64,000 nt of DNA from Paragonimus westermani. Lineage: Eukaryota; Platyhelminthes; Trematoda; Plagiorchiida; Troglotrematidae. Under the pieces are notes generated by a model. It did not search any database, was not told the origin of the DNA, and saw nothing but the letters and a program-made list of their open reading frames with translations. This document shows, one piece after another, positions 9,631-21,554 of the stretch. Where the stretch lies: assembly GCA_008508345.1 (NCBI GenBank), contig QNGE01001302.1, positions 98,145-162,144 of the forward strand, given 5' to 3'. The position numbers were made by a program, and so were the translations under genes. Numbering within the stretch: position 1 is the first letter of the stretch; every line of letters begins with the position of its first letter.

Positions 9631-12060
9631 TCTTTTCAATTTTTGATTGAATTGAGGAAATTGCACACAGACCAATGAGTGATCGATCTACATTTACCTG
9701 ATGACCGCTGTCAGCCAAATTGTCTACATTTACGTGTGTGATTGATTTCCTTTCCCCTCCCACTGTGTATGCTGAGCAATACATTCTGATTCCTCTGGTC
9801 AAGTGCCTAGTCGTATGACACATGCAGTTCGTAAACGGACAGGTTAGCGGAAGCAGACAATTTGTGAACCGGCAGTTTGTTACTTATTTCAGTTCCCCCG
9901 GTATACCATGAACTGGAATAACGGACTTACAGGTAATGGACTTAGATGCTAGACTTATAGGTTGTTTGATTTCACCCCTGCGACTAACAACTCAAGTACA
10001 GTTGGTTGGTGAGTAATATTTACTACTGTACAATATACTATAACGTATGTTAATTAGAAATGAAAGATTGTAATGTGTGAGATTTCTTGTCAAACTTTTC
10101 GATCACACATTGTATGACTTTATGGTGTTTACCTCAGTGGATTTGTAAACTGAACAGTTGATGAACCAAAATATTCACCTAACCACCAAACCGACGTGAA
10201 CCACAGTTGATAGATTTCGGTTCACAGGATTGTGTTTTGGAAAACTATTCATCTCTATTGTCTAAAAATAAATAGACAGTTGTATGTTTGCCAAATGGAT
10301 TTGTCCGAAACAGCTAAACATTGGATAGAATTCAAAAACTGTTCGGTCCAACAGACAGATATAATGACAGAAATGAACGTAAAACAGGAAAAAGACAGTC
10401 AAACAATATCTTGCTGAACTGATTTGTTTATGTCCCAAAGTTATACTTGATGACATCCATTTCATTAATTCTGTATGCAGCTTCTGAATTATTGAGGTTA
10501 GTTAAGATCACATATTACGGTGGGTCCACAAGCGTACGGATACTTCATGTTATAGCTTCCCCAATTTTACAGCCCGAATTAATTACATTGCAATTATTGC
10601 TCCCTGTGGCTAAGTTGGACCGGAACAGACTACTATCGGAAGGGTGTGCGGTCAATCAAGCTGATCACGCACGCTTCGGTGACAGACACGAAGGTTGGTC
10701 AAGGCCAGTCAATCAACAGATCAATCAGCCACTGCACCGAGTGTTTGCGAACGAGTGGTGACTAAAACATGCTGTCTGATTGCGTGGCACATTTAAACAG
10801 CATAACTGGTTAAATCCAGGCTATTACACACAATGCCAGAACACTCACTCAGGAAGAACATGATTATGTACCAGCGACGATCAGACGTTACTGTGTGCCG
10901 CAGGCTATGTCCGCTTCGAGGAAACAACGTTTGACAGTCTTTATCGTGGAAGTGGCAAACTTTAACTGAATCGGTTTTACTTACTGAGGATCCAATCAGC
11001 AAACTAACAGTGATGAAAAGAAGTTTATCCTTCACTCGTCCGTATGATTTATTTTTCCAGATTATTCGACAAAATCACGAAGCAACAAATTTTGAGCTGT
11101 TGCATAGCACTTACGGACAGGGTTCACTTGTCATCTCATTAAGTTTGCAAACTTGGCGCTTTGAGGTTTGTACAACTTGACACTCCATTTGGATTTTTGT
11201 TTCACTCACTGTAAATTGATACACTTTTTGAAGAATGGACAATCACGCGCCCAGTCTTCAGAGCATACACTTTAAGTGAGTGAATGCAAAACGATAACAA
11301 ACGGGCACAATTATTCCACAACACACCTCATTCTTTATCGGTCTGGTGAAATTAAACTTCATCTCAGAATAAACGGTGGGACAGGCACGAATTGGTGCCC
11401 CAGTGGGTTACCGTGACCCGCGAATCTTCATGCAAATGCTTCTTACAGACTAAACGAGAGTCTAAAACTGGAAATGGTAACTTTAGTATGCTTACCTTAA
11501 CCCGAGGGGGGAGGGTGCGAATAATACATTAAGATGATCCCAATAGACGGTCGTTTGTACGCATGCATTTGTCAGTAATTAGTCACTGGACGCTCTCATG
11601 TCCCGGTCGGTGGACTGCATACTATATCTGGTGCCACGTCTTAGTAATTTGAACAGTAAGATATCACGGCAAGTATGCATGAAAGTAACTATGCTCACCA
11701 GTGCTGTGGGTACACAGGCTGTACAAAAATAATGAATTTTTGGCGAAAACAGGTTAAGACAAGACAATCTAACTAGGTCTACTCACATTATCAAGCCTGA
11801 TCGGCCGTATTGGAAGGTAGCACTATGTGAACTTAGTGTATCATAAATGGTGAACCATAAAAACGTGCTCATCAAGAACGTACACCTGATGGCTGCCAGC
11901 AAACGCACACAGCAGACACGAACAGCATCAGAATCTCATAAGACGATTAGAATGGTACACCTTTTTGGTTGCTGTTAGCAAAAATCTGTTTATCCAAGTA
12001 AACGCGCACATCTACAGGTTGAACTTATTTGTACAAGAAACTTATCAGTGTGGTTTAGTT
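9631..12060. other. Gene-free stretch, nothing recognised
   Basis: No protein family motif in either strand. The longest frame (10447-10761, 104 codons) lacks recognisable features and is within chance length for this composition. A G-run GAGGGGGGAGGG near 11.5 kb is the only notable low-complexity patch. Confidence 0.45.
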
Positions 12061-12240
12061 ACTGATAAACAGATTGGGAATAACACAACGTTTCAAGCAA
12101 GTTGTTATACTCTACGTTTCAACCACCTCGGGTGGCTTTCCTCAGGACAACACTCCGGAGGAAGGCCACCCGAGGTAGTTGAAACGTAGGGTATTACAAC
12201 TTGCTCGAAACGTTGTGTTATTCCCAATCTGTTTATCAAT
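12061..12240. repeat. Long near-perfect palindrome with hammerhead-like core strings
   Basis: Two arms of about 83 bp (12061-12143 and 12158-12240) are reverse complements with only a handful of mismatches, around a 14-nt loop at 12144-12157. Read on the minus strand, the left half gives in order: GTTGT (12151-12147), CTGAGGA (12145-12139), a 5-bp hairpin CCACC/GGTGG with a 3-nt loop, GAAA (12120-12117), an 11-nt spacer, and ACAAC (12105-12101), which can pair with GTTGT. That is the strand order of a type I hammerhead ribozyme core (CUGANGA ... GAAA). The right half carries the same string with one change in the core (CGGAGGA). Self-cleavage is not shown. Confidence 0.7.
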
Positions 12241-13411
12241 AACATGTTAAACATGACGCCCAAACTATTCAATTTCATTCGTACTACATTTGGTGCGGAT
12301 ATCTTACAACTGATTAATAGTGGTTTAGTTATGTTCATTCCGCTCACCAGCCATACACAAGCAACCGGATGAACCAAACCAGGCCGTTTAAAACAACATA
12401 AGATTAATCAAGACCAGCTGTTCCAACTATACAAAATGAGTGCTCAAGAATATGCTGTGCTTCTTCTCCCTTAACAGGGCTGACCTGATAAAGTGCATGC
12501 ATTCCAGGGGTCGGTTACAAATGTCTCCCGATCCACGATGAATCGTTTATCAATACCACTATTTCCGCGGGGGCATAGCAGACTGTTCACGAGTATAACC
12601 ACACACATCAAGTGAGCTGGTAGTAACTAAGTCAAGGAGATGCGCTCTCAAGATATTAAAATGGACGGTAGCGTTTGAGCAAATTGAATTCTTTGTGCAC
12701 AGTTTATTCCAGTGAACTCAACTGAACCATGCCAATCCATGAGATCCAGTGCACAATAGGCGATGTAATGTTTTGGCAATACTCGGTGTGCTAACCAGGT
12801 CGCTGATGATTCAAGGAGGAGCATACAGTTGCATTCCACATCTTGGTGTTACTTGTTTCATCATTCGTAACAGAACGCCAACAAACATTTACAGATGATG
12901 ATCAGTAAAACCAATCAATTTCGAACTTATTATCACGTGAAAGGACAAATAACTTACAATCCCCGCGTAGAAATCCAGCTTGGTTTTGCACATCTTGTGC
13001 CCTGGAGACAGTTGCTGATACTACGTTAAAATTGCCATTCTTCTACCTGTTAGGCAACCGTCTGTGAAAATTGTATCGATTATTAGGTGGCTTAAAAATC
13101 AAGTATAGCTGATTTGAATCTAGACAAATTCCGTAAAACTACACTGCCGATAATTGCTAGAAAGGGTGATGACTTCATTCTGTAGGAGTAGTTGATTCAT
13201 CAGGATCTATCCAGTTGTTCGAAGCTGATAACTGGTTGTTGCCTATCGATTTGGGACGTGTCAATTAATCCCAGACTAATCAAGACACTAACGCTCGTTA
13301 TGGGGCTCTTTCACCGATCGTGAACGGGAGTTTCGGTCGAACATTAAGGAATGGCATATCAACATCAGCATTGCATGCAGTGGTGCAATCAACAGGCCGT
13401 GACAGCGGTAG
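12241..13411. other. Gene-free stretch, nothing recognised
   Basis: Only short, featureless frames. It adjoins the palindrome on the left and a shared repeat on the right; no coding similarity to the retroelements elsewhere in the window was seen. Confidence 0.4.
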
Positions 13412-13605
13412 AGAGAACACGTGACTAAGTTGTAATACAAGTCAGGCTGTCACAGCTACAGGCAATGGCGTCAGTTTTAAGCGCGTGAACGAATGAGCCA
13501 CTGGTCGTTGGAGGCGCGATCAGTTAAAACGCACCTTGAGTCTGACCACGAGTGTGGTACGCACAGGCGTCCTTGACGCGTATACAATAACGACCATGCC
13601 CCGTT
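13412..13605 (+). repeat. Unnamed interspersed repeat, copy 1
   Basis: Matches 61662-61848 on the same strand. Shared strings include GAGCCACTGGTCGTTG versus GAGCCGTTGGTCGTTG, CACGAGTGTGG, CACAGGCG and TTGACGCGTATACAA. The match runs for roughly 190 bp with substitutions and small gaps. No coding frame, terminal repeats or Pol III boxes were recognised, so the class is unknown. Confidence 0.6.
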
Positions 13606-16024
13606 TCGAAACGTAATTTAACGCTGACCAAATAAATGGGTTACGTGAGCAAGCAAGCACAATGTAGACATTGTGAGATATCTGGGGGGAGCGGAATCCA
13701 GATCAACAAACGTGTACGGATAGTCTACGTCGTGCGATATGCACCAATTCTGTGCTGCATTGCAAATCATGACTGGAGAAGTAGGCTTCAGACGGTTTTC
13801 TACTGTTGTGCAATCAATAAGATGGTGCCTACTGACTCGACTGTGTCCACATAATAATCGTTGTTTGGTCCATTCTGCCAACTTAAATTCTAACTTTATG
13901 ATTTGTTGCTTGAGGACAATCGCAGACAGCCACGAGTACGAAACTTTCTCTCAAATAGCACCGCATGAAGTAATCGTGTAAGTTTGTGAAACATTCGGTT
14001 GAAAATACCCATTGAAGTCATGAGAACGACAGAGTAGCGAACAAGACTTGTTTTCTGTGTTTGATCATCAGGCTAATTACAACACAATACATATGAAAAA
14101 CAGTGACTAGTGTGAGTCAGAAAAGCGGTCAATATAGATTTGTTGTCAGTTACGTGATCACATTGTCGACCTGCAAAACTCAACCAGGGACAAGCCGATC
14201 GGAGCATGTCGTACCCTACTAGATTCCTGTTTCTTTAACGAAGTAGGGGCTCGCTCGGTAGATGTTCTTGACGCTACGTTGTTCTCCAAGCTGGGTTACG
14301 TAACGAATTCCGCGTTGCATCCTTTGCGAAGGGTATCGTTGAACCAAATCAGGAGCGCTAGTGACTGATCCCTGGATTCACTTGTACGGAATGTTTACAT
14401 TTTCATGCTAGACACCTAAGAGTTGATGTTGGCAGCAAGTCGCTTTGGCCAACAGCATCACCATATAGGTGGCACCCACCGACCGAATGTCAAATCTTGC
14501 AACTTGTCAATCATGTATACGGATGGTGTGTGGAGCTAGGTATTATACGCTGTTACAAAAGCCATATGAAATTGTTTAATGTGTGTATGAGGACGCAATG
14601 AGACAGTCGAAATCAAAGCATGACAGTAGTTTAGCTGGTTCGCCATGAGTAGGTGGGTCTAGGAGGCGTAAACGCCACCATACGTGCGACCATCGTAGGT
14701 TGAAACAGAGTGCCAAGACAACTTGCCGATCAAAAATGTTCTTTATACGCCAAATTCGTGTTGCTATGTTGGTTACAGTCACCCTAAAGCGAAAGTGCGG
14801 TATTTATGTGTCGCGTAAATCTCACGTTAGTTATTAATGAAGCTCGTGTATTACGAAAACTAGACTATGCAGTTGTCGTATCGTGAATGTAAAAAACAGG
14901 TACAGTTGGGAAGCACTGTTGTGTTGTAGCAGGGAGAACAGTGAGACGTTTAAATGTACTCTGTCAATACAACCGCAAACAGGCTAAAACTCACTTGCCA
15001 TGCAGACAGGCTAACGCAATGCTGTGGGCGTAGTGGTGGACCGTGAGCTGTAAGCCGTGTGAACGGGCCGGTCGCACACACACGCACACGTTGTCTGTGT
15101 TGCACACACAACCTGACACGACTACTCATAACAGTTAGGATTTCCCATCCTGACTTCGGTAGCTTTGTTTCTACCTTCACTGTGACCCCGACGCAATCGC
15201 TTGACAATGCGCGTTGCGCACACATGCCATGCCCCGTCCCAGTGGAAACAATTCATGTCTACCATAACCACCAAGCCATTAGCTGACTGGCTGCTCACCG
15301 CATACGTACAAGTAACGCCCATGTGATTAGTCGTGTGTCATGCCGAACATCGAATTCACATCGCCACTTTTCCTACCGAGCAGCGCAAGCGCATTAAGAC
15401 AGCTTAAATGACGCAAAATTATATTTGTACGAATGAAGTTGAGTCTACAGCTCATGGATTTTTCATTTCACAGATGAAAAGTGTCAAACCACATCACACC
15501 AATTTAAAAACCTAACGAGAAAGTAACTTCAAACGTTGAATCAGAGTGAAAACTAAATAGTCCAAACAGCAGTCAATAGAACTGCCACATGAATGAAACA
15601 AATTTACTTACTTCCATGGGAACCGTGAGTTACGATCCTTGTGAGTGACTGGATGCCTAGATTCAATATATCGTCATGCCTCCCACGAAAGAGGCTGTAT
15701 ACGCTGTGTACTGTACATTTACGACAACTGAATTCGCGCACGAAATTCTACACATCGGTGGGGTCACTACATTTAATGTTCTTGAAGCTCCGATTTCAGG
15801 AAAATGGAGTAGCGTACAAGCCCGTTTTCGGTTATTTATCATCAGGCCAATCACATAACATTTATATGAAACAGAATTGTCAGGGCGAAGCGAACAAAAC
15901 AAATGGCAAGTTCAATTGAGGTCAGACATGTTATGGGCACACAAACGGAGACAACGTTTTGCTACAATTGTTTCTGATGAGTAATTGGGAATTTGGTTTA
16001 TTGACCATCACTTACAGTCGATAG
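13606..16024. other. Gene-free stretch, nothing recognised
   Basis: Short frames only (up to about 92 codons). A CACACACACGCACACG patch lies near 15.08 kb. No match to the retroelement proteins found elsewhere in the window. Confidence 0.4.
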
Positions 16025-16195
16025 CAGCGTTTGCATTCAGATAAACTCTCCCGCCAGCCTCTTTTGAAAAGAAACACTAGGCTCGAGCTCTGCTCTCATT
16101 AGAGCCCGTCAGTAGTGCATATCCTTGCCACTGCCGGGATTTGAACTCCGGCCATTCCATCATGAGGCAACCGTGTTGACCACGATTATGTCACA
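16025..16195 (-). repeat. tRNA-derived SINE copy
   Basis: Reverse-oriented. On the minus strand it reads GGCCGGAGTTCAAATCCCGG (Pol III B box), GCAAGGATATGCACTACTGAC, GAGCTCGAGCCTAGTG, TTCTTTTCAAAAGAGGCTGG and ATCTGAATGC, collinear with the copy at 56.8 kb. It lacks the full tail seen at 25.36 kb. Confidence 0.72.
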
Positions 16196-17484
16196 ATTAT
16201 GACGCAACTAGAAGCATGGCATTTTGATCGGTCATGGTGTGGATGGTTCCGATTTTGCAACACAAAAACCTAAGTGATCTCTTTCGAAAATACGCGGAGA
16301 GTGGAATGTACGGCAGTACGGGAAGTGTGTCAAACTTTGTTCCTGATGTGAAACATAGATAGTTTCTTCGACCTGAAAGGATGTTGAGTTTTTAGCTATG
16401 TAGACGGAACTATCTGATACTCGATTTTAAAAAATTGGCAAACCAGCAGTTGACGTCAAAACCATTCAACATGAATGCACCATTCACAAATTCCACAAAT
16501 GTCACCCAGAAAAGTATTGTGGTAGCAACTAGGTGTACGAATCGCGCCCTGACTTCAGCAGAAGAAAGAATTTCTGGACAGGAGTGTTGCGTAATAGTCA
16601 GAGCGCTTGTCACTTCCAGGTCACATTTGTTGGATCAATTTTAATGTTCCGTAACAAAACGCTGGACTGGATGAAGGGCAGTAAACTTGTGATATCACAC
16701 TCAAACGTGTGCCTGCAAAGAAAAACAGATTATAAACCAGTGAAACTTAAAATTTCGCAAAACCAATCCTTGGAGTAAAAGTTTCGGTTGTTTACCGAGT
16801 TCTAGGAGTTGTGACTATGAAATTTATCTCAAAACACGGTCCACAGTATAGGAGTAGCTCAGGGTATTAGACATCGGTTTCTAATAGATCATGTTGGGGG
16901 TCATGACCGACTCAAAATTAATCTCTAAATACACAGTTATACCATAAGATGGCATACGGACTGTCCCCAATTGTACGATTCGGTGGTGCAGATGGCATAC
17001 CCATCATGCATGAAAACTGATGTGATGGCCAACGGACGCCAACAAACTAAATGAATCACTGAGACGTAGTCTCCATACTGAACTCTACAAATACACTAGT
17101 GTGTAGCTGTAACTGTTTCCACCTGATGTCAGCTGAAATCAGCCATAGCTCTCTCACGTTCTGCCTTGTGCAGGAACTGTCAAGAGGCGTCATATCGTAG
17201 TATTTAGTATAGTTTTAACTCCACCCGATTAGAACATTGTAACACTCGAAATTGTGGATTTCGAATAACCATGGAAATCGTACTTTGGTTAAAACCTACC
17301 ACACAAGCAAAGAACAGACGACCTCGCGGTGGTTGCAGTAAACAGTTCTTATGTGGTGAGAACCCGCTATTATAGATGTACACCAGTATTAAGGCGATTA
17401 CAGTCTGCCACAGTCTGCTGATAATGCTGGCACCTGCAAAGTCAAACTGTAAGACGACTGGTGAAATATAGAACAAAACATTTG
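16196..17484. other. Gene-free stretch, nothing recognised
   Basis: Frames up to about 90 codons, none with family motifs; no repeats shared with the rest of the window were noticed. Confidence 0.4.
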
Positions 17485-17823
17485 TCAGCTAACCGGAATT
17501 GTAATACTGAGGCTTATCGTCCAATCATGATGTGGTATATTAGCAGGACGTTTAGAATGGTCTGTCAGCGGGTCTTTTTGTGTTGGGGTTTGGATGAGCG
17601 GTGAATCAAGTGGATTTTTACCACAACTTTCCTCTCTTTGGGAGGCCTCTGAACTCATGTTTACCAACCGTGCTGATCTCCTGGGCGCATCAAGAGACAT
17701 GCGATCTAGTAGTGATTTTGAAATAATGGATTCGCTGCATCTTGTATCCACAAGGAATTCATACATAACTCCTGGTTTGAACTTCGGACATCTGTGAATA
17801 AACTTCGCGGCTCTAGATTTCAA
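17485..17823 (-). pseudogene. Possible retropepsin (LTR-element protease) fragment
   Basis: A 112-codon open frame whose early part reads EFLVDTRCSESIISKSLLDR. This resembles the active-site strand of retroelement aspartic proteases, where hydrophobic-D-T/S-G is followed by a short serine-rich stretch and an isoleucine/valine strand. The catalytic triplet would be DTR, not DTG, so it would be inactive. No flap or ILG strand is visible, and neighbouring sequence gives no gag or RT. It could be a BEL/Pao or gypsy relic, or chance; the call rests on about 20 residues. Confidence 0.35.
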
Positions 17824-19335
17824 TCGCGATGAACAAGCAGTAATGGATGGTTCTACATCATCTATCTCTTTAACTTGACTCAGATGATATTTCTGACCTC
17901 TTCAATTTCTAGGGCTATTGTAAGTCTCTAATTTCAAGTAGTACGAGCATTTATCTCGGGTCCTACCATACTATGAAAAGCGAAGATAGGTTCTTACTCA
18001 ACGATTGTTTGAAATGTCCAATGAAGCTGTGAGGACAGCGAACTATCGAAGACCTGATTCCCTTACAAGACCATGTTTATCATGCTGGTTTACCATGGTA
18101 AATGCTTTCATACCTGTTGTGTTGTAATTAGACTGATGAACCAAAATTGATTAAGATTCTGCTGCATATCCATCAGTGATTCTGAATGCAACTGTTGGTC
18201 TACGTTGGTCTGAAATGAGGAAATGTAGAGGATGTTAGATCTGAGCCTGGGTTTCCTATGCTCCAATGCAATCTCATCACACACTCGACTTGCTAACTCC
18301 TAAGTTGACGTATTAAACGAAATGTACCGGTGGTTTCCAAAAACTTCACGTTGCTGTCGTTCCGTGAGTAATTAAGTAGATGAGTAAGTAATTAGATAGT
18401 CGACGCGTTGTATCACCTCCTCGTGGTGTCGACTGGCTGAGTTCAACAACTCCAGACAAGAACAACCATTCTACCCAGTTTCACCTTACTGGATATTTTC
18501 GGTCAAAAAATGGCAAATACCACCAACGCTTCCGAGCCGTTTTTCACCGGTATATATTGGCTAGGCTAGTGGAGTATGTCTGTTCAGAGTGTCTCCATGT
18601 ATGTAAGTCGAGCGTTGGTTTGTCGGTACATAATCATGTACATCGACATATAGAGATGGTAGAGAATAGGAGGTAAGTGCTCATTCTCCTCCAATCTTTG
18701 CAACTTTTCCATCAACATTGGTCTCACTCGACACGGGAGGTATGCATATCCTGTCAAACGCAACAGGGAAAACCCCAAATGCACAGAAGTCGCCAGACCA
18801 AACTATTCTCAACAATAACCGCATTCGCTTGTCAGATTCGCTGAAGAGCTGGCCCAGTCATACTCCACCTGACGTGAACTCCATCACCCGCTCCTGTCAC
18901 ATTTCTCGGGTCGTAATCTGGAGAGCATCTGGTCAGGTCTATGTGCAGTGAGTAGGTGAAAGTACACTACCACCGCTGCCAATGTAACGACCGTTCCACT
19001 GGTAAAAAGTGACGTCAAATAATGAGTTACAAGCTGCTGAAAACTTTAAGTGGTTTTCCTGTTTGGTCCAAACGGCGATAACCCAAATGCAGTCCAGCAG
19101 CGAGGCTTTCTTCCATAGCGATGAATTACTGGGAATTACCCGCGGTCTACAGGCATTAATTTTCACAATGACACAGACAATGTCATCGTTAAACAAGCAC
19201 CCCTCACAAGCTTTTCCTTGTACCAGGCTACTGTTCGCCCAACGATGCACTCGTGTCGCTACAGAAACCTACACAACTAGGGGGTAGATAAGGAAAATTA
19301 ACCACTTACGGATGCAAACATTGTAACACCAGCGC
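17824..19335. other. Stretch left of the R2-type relic
   Basis: May contain decayed N-terminal or 5' UTR sequence of the R2-type element that becomes recognisable at 19336, but I see no zinc-finger or Myb-type motif to support it. Short frames at 18718-18951 and 19009-19287 are unassigned. Confidence 0.35.
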
Positions 19336-21520
19336 AAGAAAGACGCAGTTCCTTCTGGAAACTGGAGAACCGTCTACAAGACGAAACGTGACCTTTTATT
19401 TAGTTCTAACGAGTACTCGTCCGACGTCTTATCGGCTCATCTGCACACTGATGAGCAGAAATCTCGTGCGATTCTGTTTCCGGACTGGTCTTTGGTTGAC
19501 CCGACCACCACAGAAGAAGTTTCCTGCACCTTGAAGAACGTGGAAAACACTGTTCCAGGTCTGAACAACTTGTTGTTCAAGATGTATGAAAGCTGATAAC
19601 CTGGCAGGATGTTTGAACTTCTCCCTACTAACTGAAGGTTGTCCAATCCATCTCTGCCGCTCTCGCCTCACGCTTGCTTCAAAGTAAATAATTCTTTTTA
19701 TCTCAGTGAACGGAAACCTATCGTAGCATCTTCGACATTACTATGTCGCTTTCACAAGATAAGGGCTGATTGTCGGAATACGCTGTTCACTTCTTACTGC
19801 CACACTTTGAGGTTTTCCTCAAGGCGACTTGACTACTGCATGTGGTGCACCGGAAATCATGTATCAGCCCCTCCAGCCTGTGTGCGGTCTTCATGGACGT
19901 GTCCAAAGCGTTTGATTCAATCTTACAGGTCTCGACTATCAGATCGGCCCAAGGTTCCGGTGCTCCTCTACCTCTAACACACAACCTTGCTGACACTTAG
20001 CGAAACGCCTCCGCTATACTCGTAGGCTTCGTGCTTCAGGTACCAGAGTGAAGTTCGCCAGAGTGGCTCCCTTTCGCCGCTGCTATTCATCATGATAACG
20101 GACGACCGAGGCTTGGTTACCAGTTCCACGATAGACTGATCACCGGCTTTGCGTACGCCGACAATCAGATCCTGAAGAATGAGAATCCGACGCGTTTCTC
20201 CGAGAAGCTTGTGGCTGCCGCTAACGTTGTGGAGTTATCCGGACTGAAAATCAACATGCAAAAGACTAATTTTATGGTCACCTGTGATGATCATAAGCAC
20301 AGCGTGGCTGTCACTGTTAACGAGTCCATTCATTTGGCCTGGACATTATCCACTCACCAAGCGCCTCTGACGTGGTGGCCTATGTTAATATTCCGTTCAC
20401 CCGGAAGAATAAACCGTTTACCAGTCACCGTAAGTTTTTGGATGAAAACACCGAAGCACCGTTTAAGCTCATGAGCGTCTCTAACTTCTGAGAGGGCATC
20501 TGATCTACAGAGTGCATTACTCGTTGATTTTGAGCCAGGTTCACGGAAACACGCTCAAAGCTATGGGGTGTATACTCTACTGGTTTGTTCGGTTGTGGCT
20601 CTGCCATTGAAAAGATACCCCCACAGGAATTACATTGGGCGGTCTAAGCATTCCCAGTTTGTCCACCACTATTCCTATCTCGCACAAATCACGAGTGGAT
20701 AGACTAATTTCCAGTTAATCTCCAATTCTGAGCAATGTGATCAAAGGTGATTCGTTTGGTCCTACCATGAGGGCATCAGTTTTTTGGTAGGCGTTCATGC
20801 TGTACTAGTGACGAACTAGAGGTCGACTCATGCGGAGTGTATGGATAAGCTTTATCAAACGCTGGCTGGCGGTGGACTTCAGAAAGTGTCCCATTCTCCA
20901 CTCCACAACCATGAGCTGCTAAATTCAGACCACAGTTTTTATAGGATCTTTATTCGCGCCATCCAGCTCCAGTGTGGTCTTCTGTGTATTAAGGTCCGGA
21001 ATGCTCGAGATGACCGAAGCGACCGTTCAGTTGTATATCGTGGCAACTGCGGCCAGCCAGAAAGCCTCGCTCATAATCTCCAACCTTGCTGGAGCAGCCA
21101 CGATTTGTGTTGTACTCGGCAAAACCGCGTGGCCAGAGACCTCACGAAAAGGTTGCGCATTGTTAGCTACACAGTATTTCAAAAGCTACGATTACTAACG
21201 GCGCGCTCGCTCATCAAGCTCGACGTTATCGCGGTTCATGACGGCGTTAGTGTGATACTGAACATCATTATGGTAGACAAATACCGAAAAAAATTTGTCT
21301 GGGTGAACAAGGTTGTGAAGCACAGAACCGACTCTCATGATGCCGCCATTTAGTCGGCCATCCAGACTATAGGCCGTGATGTGGACCGTATTTCTCACTC
21401 ACATTTGATCAGCTCTCTCGTGGTATCATGTATTCACATTCTTGTAATGTGTTTCTACGACTGGGACTGTCTTCCTACGAAATCATTTATTTTTGTCTAC
21501 TGACTGTTCTAGGAACCTTA
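19336..21520 (+). pseudogene. Degenerate R2-clade LINE: reverse transcriptase and restriction-like endonuclease relic
   Basis: Plus-strand protein similarity is spread over shifting frames with stops. In order: a pre-RT segment ending TVPGLNNLLFKMYES (near 19.6 kb, compare the family's APGPDGLT type strand); RKPIVASSTLLCRFHKI (RP(I/V) strand); motif A as VFMDVSKAFDSI (about 19886-19922); LSPLLFIM-like motif B debris near 20.08 kb; motif C region FAYADN (about 20148-20165), then GLKINMQKTNF. Downstream is the R2-type CCHC knuckle before the endonuclease, as YRGNCGQPESLAHNLQPC (21037-21094), with the first cysteine replaced by tyrosine. The PD-D/EXK region follows as KLDVIAVHDGV (about 21218-21250), where KPD has become KLD. 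A final RGIMYSHSCNVFLRLGLS segment near 21.43 kb resembles the R2 C-terminus. Many stops and frameshifts make it non-functional. Clade assignment comes from the RT plus knuckle plus endonuclease order, which EN-type LINEs lack. Confidence 0.75.
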
Positions 21521-21523
21521 AAA

Positions 21524-21554
21524 ACCCGTAACACGCTTATGCGGTGAAACGGGT
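21524..21554. repeat. 6-bp hairpin in the R2-type 3' region
   Basis: ACCCGT (21524-21529) and ACGGGT (21549-21554) are exact complements just after the last recognisable R2 protein residue. R2 3' UTRs are structured and recognised by their RT, so this may be a remnant; the stem is short enough to occur by chance. Confidence 0.3.

Noticed and set aside
12061..12240. Reading the palindrome as a microRNA precursor or CRISPR-type repeat.
   Set aside because: Arms of 83 bp are longer than usual for a microRNA hairpin, there is a single inverted pair and no spaced repeats, and it lies in eukaryotic repeat DNA.
20970..21420. Reading the 170-codon frame at 20841-21353 as an independent gene.
   Set aside because: Its knuckle (NCGQPESLAHNLQPC) and KLDVIAVHDGV strand place it as the endonuclease end of the R2-type relic.
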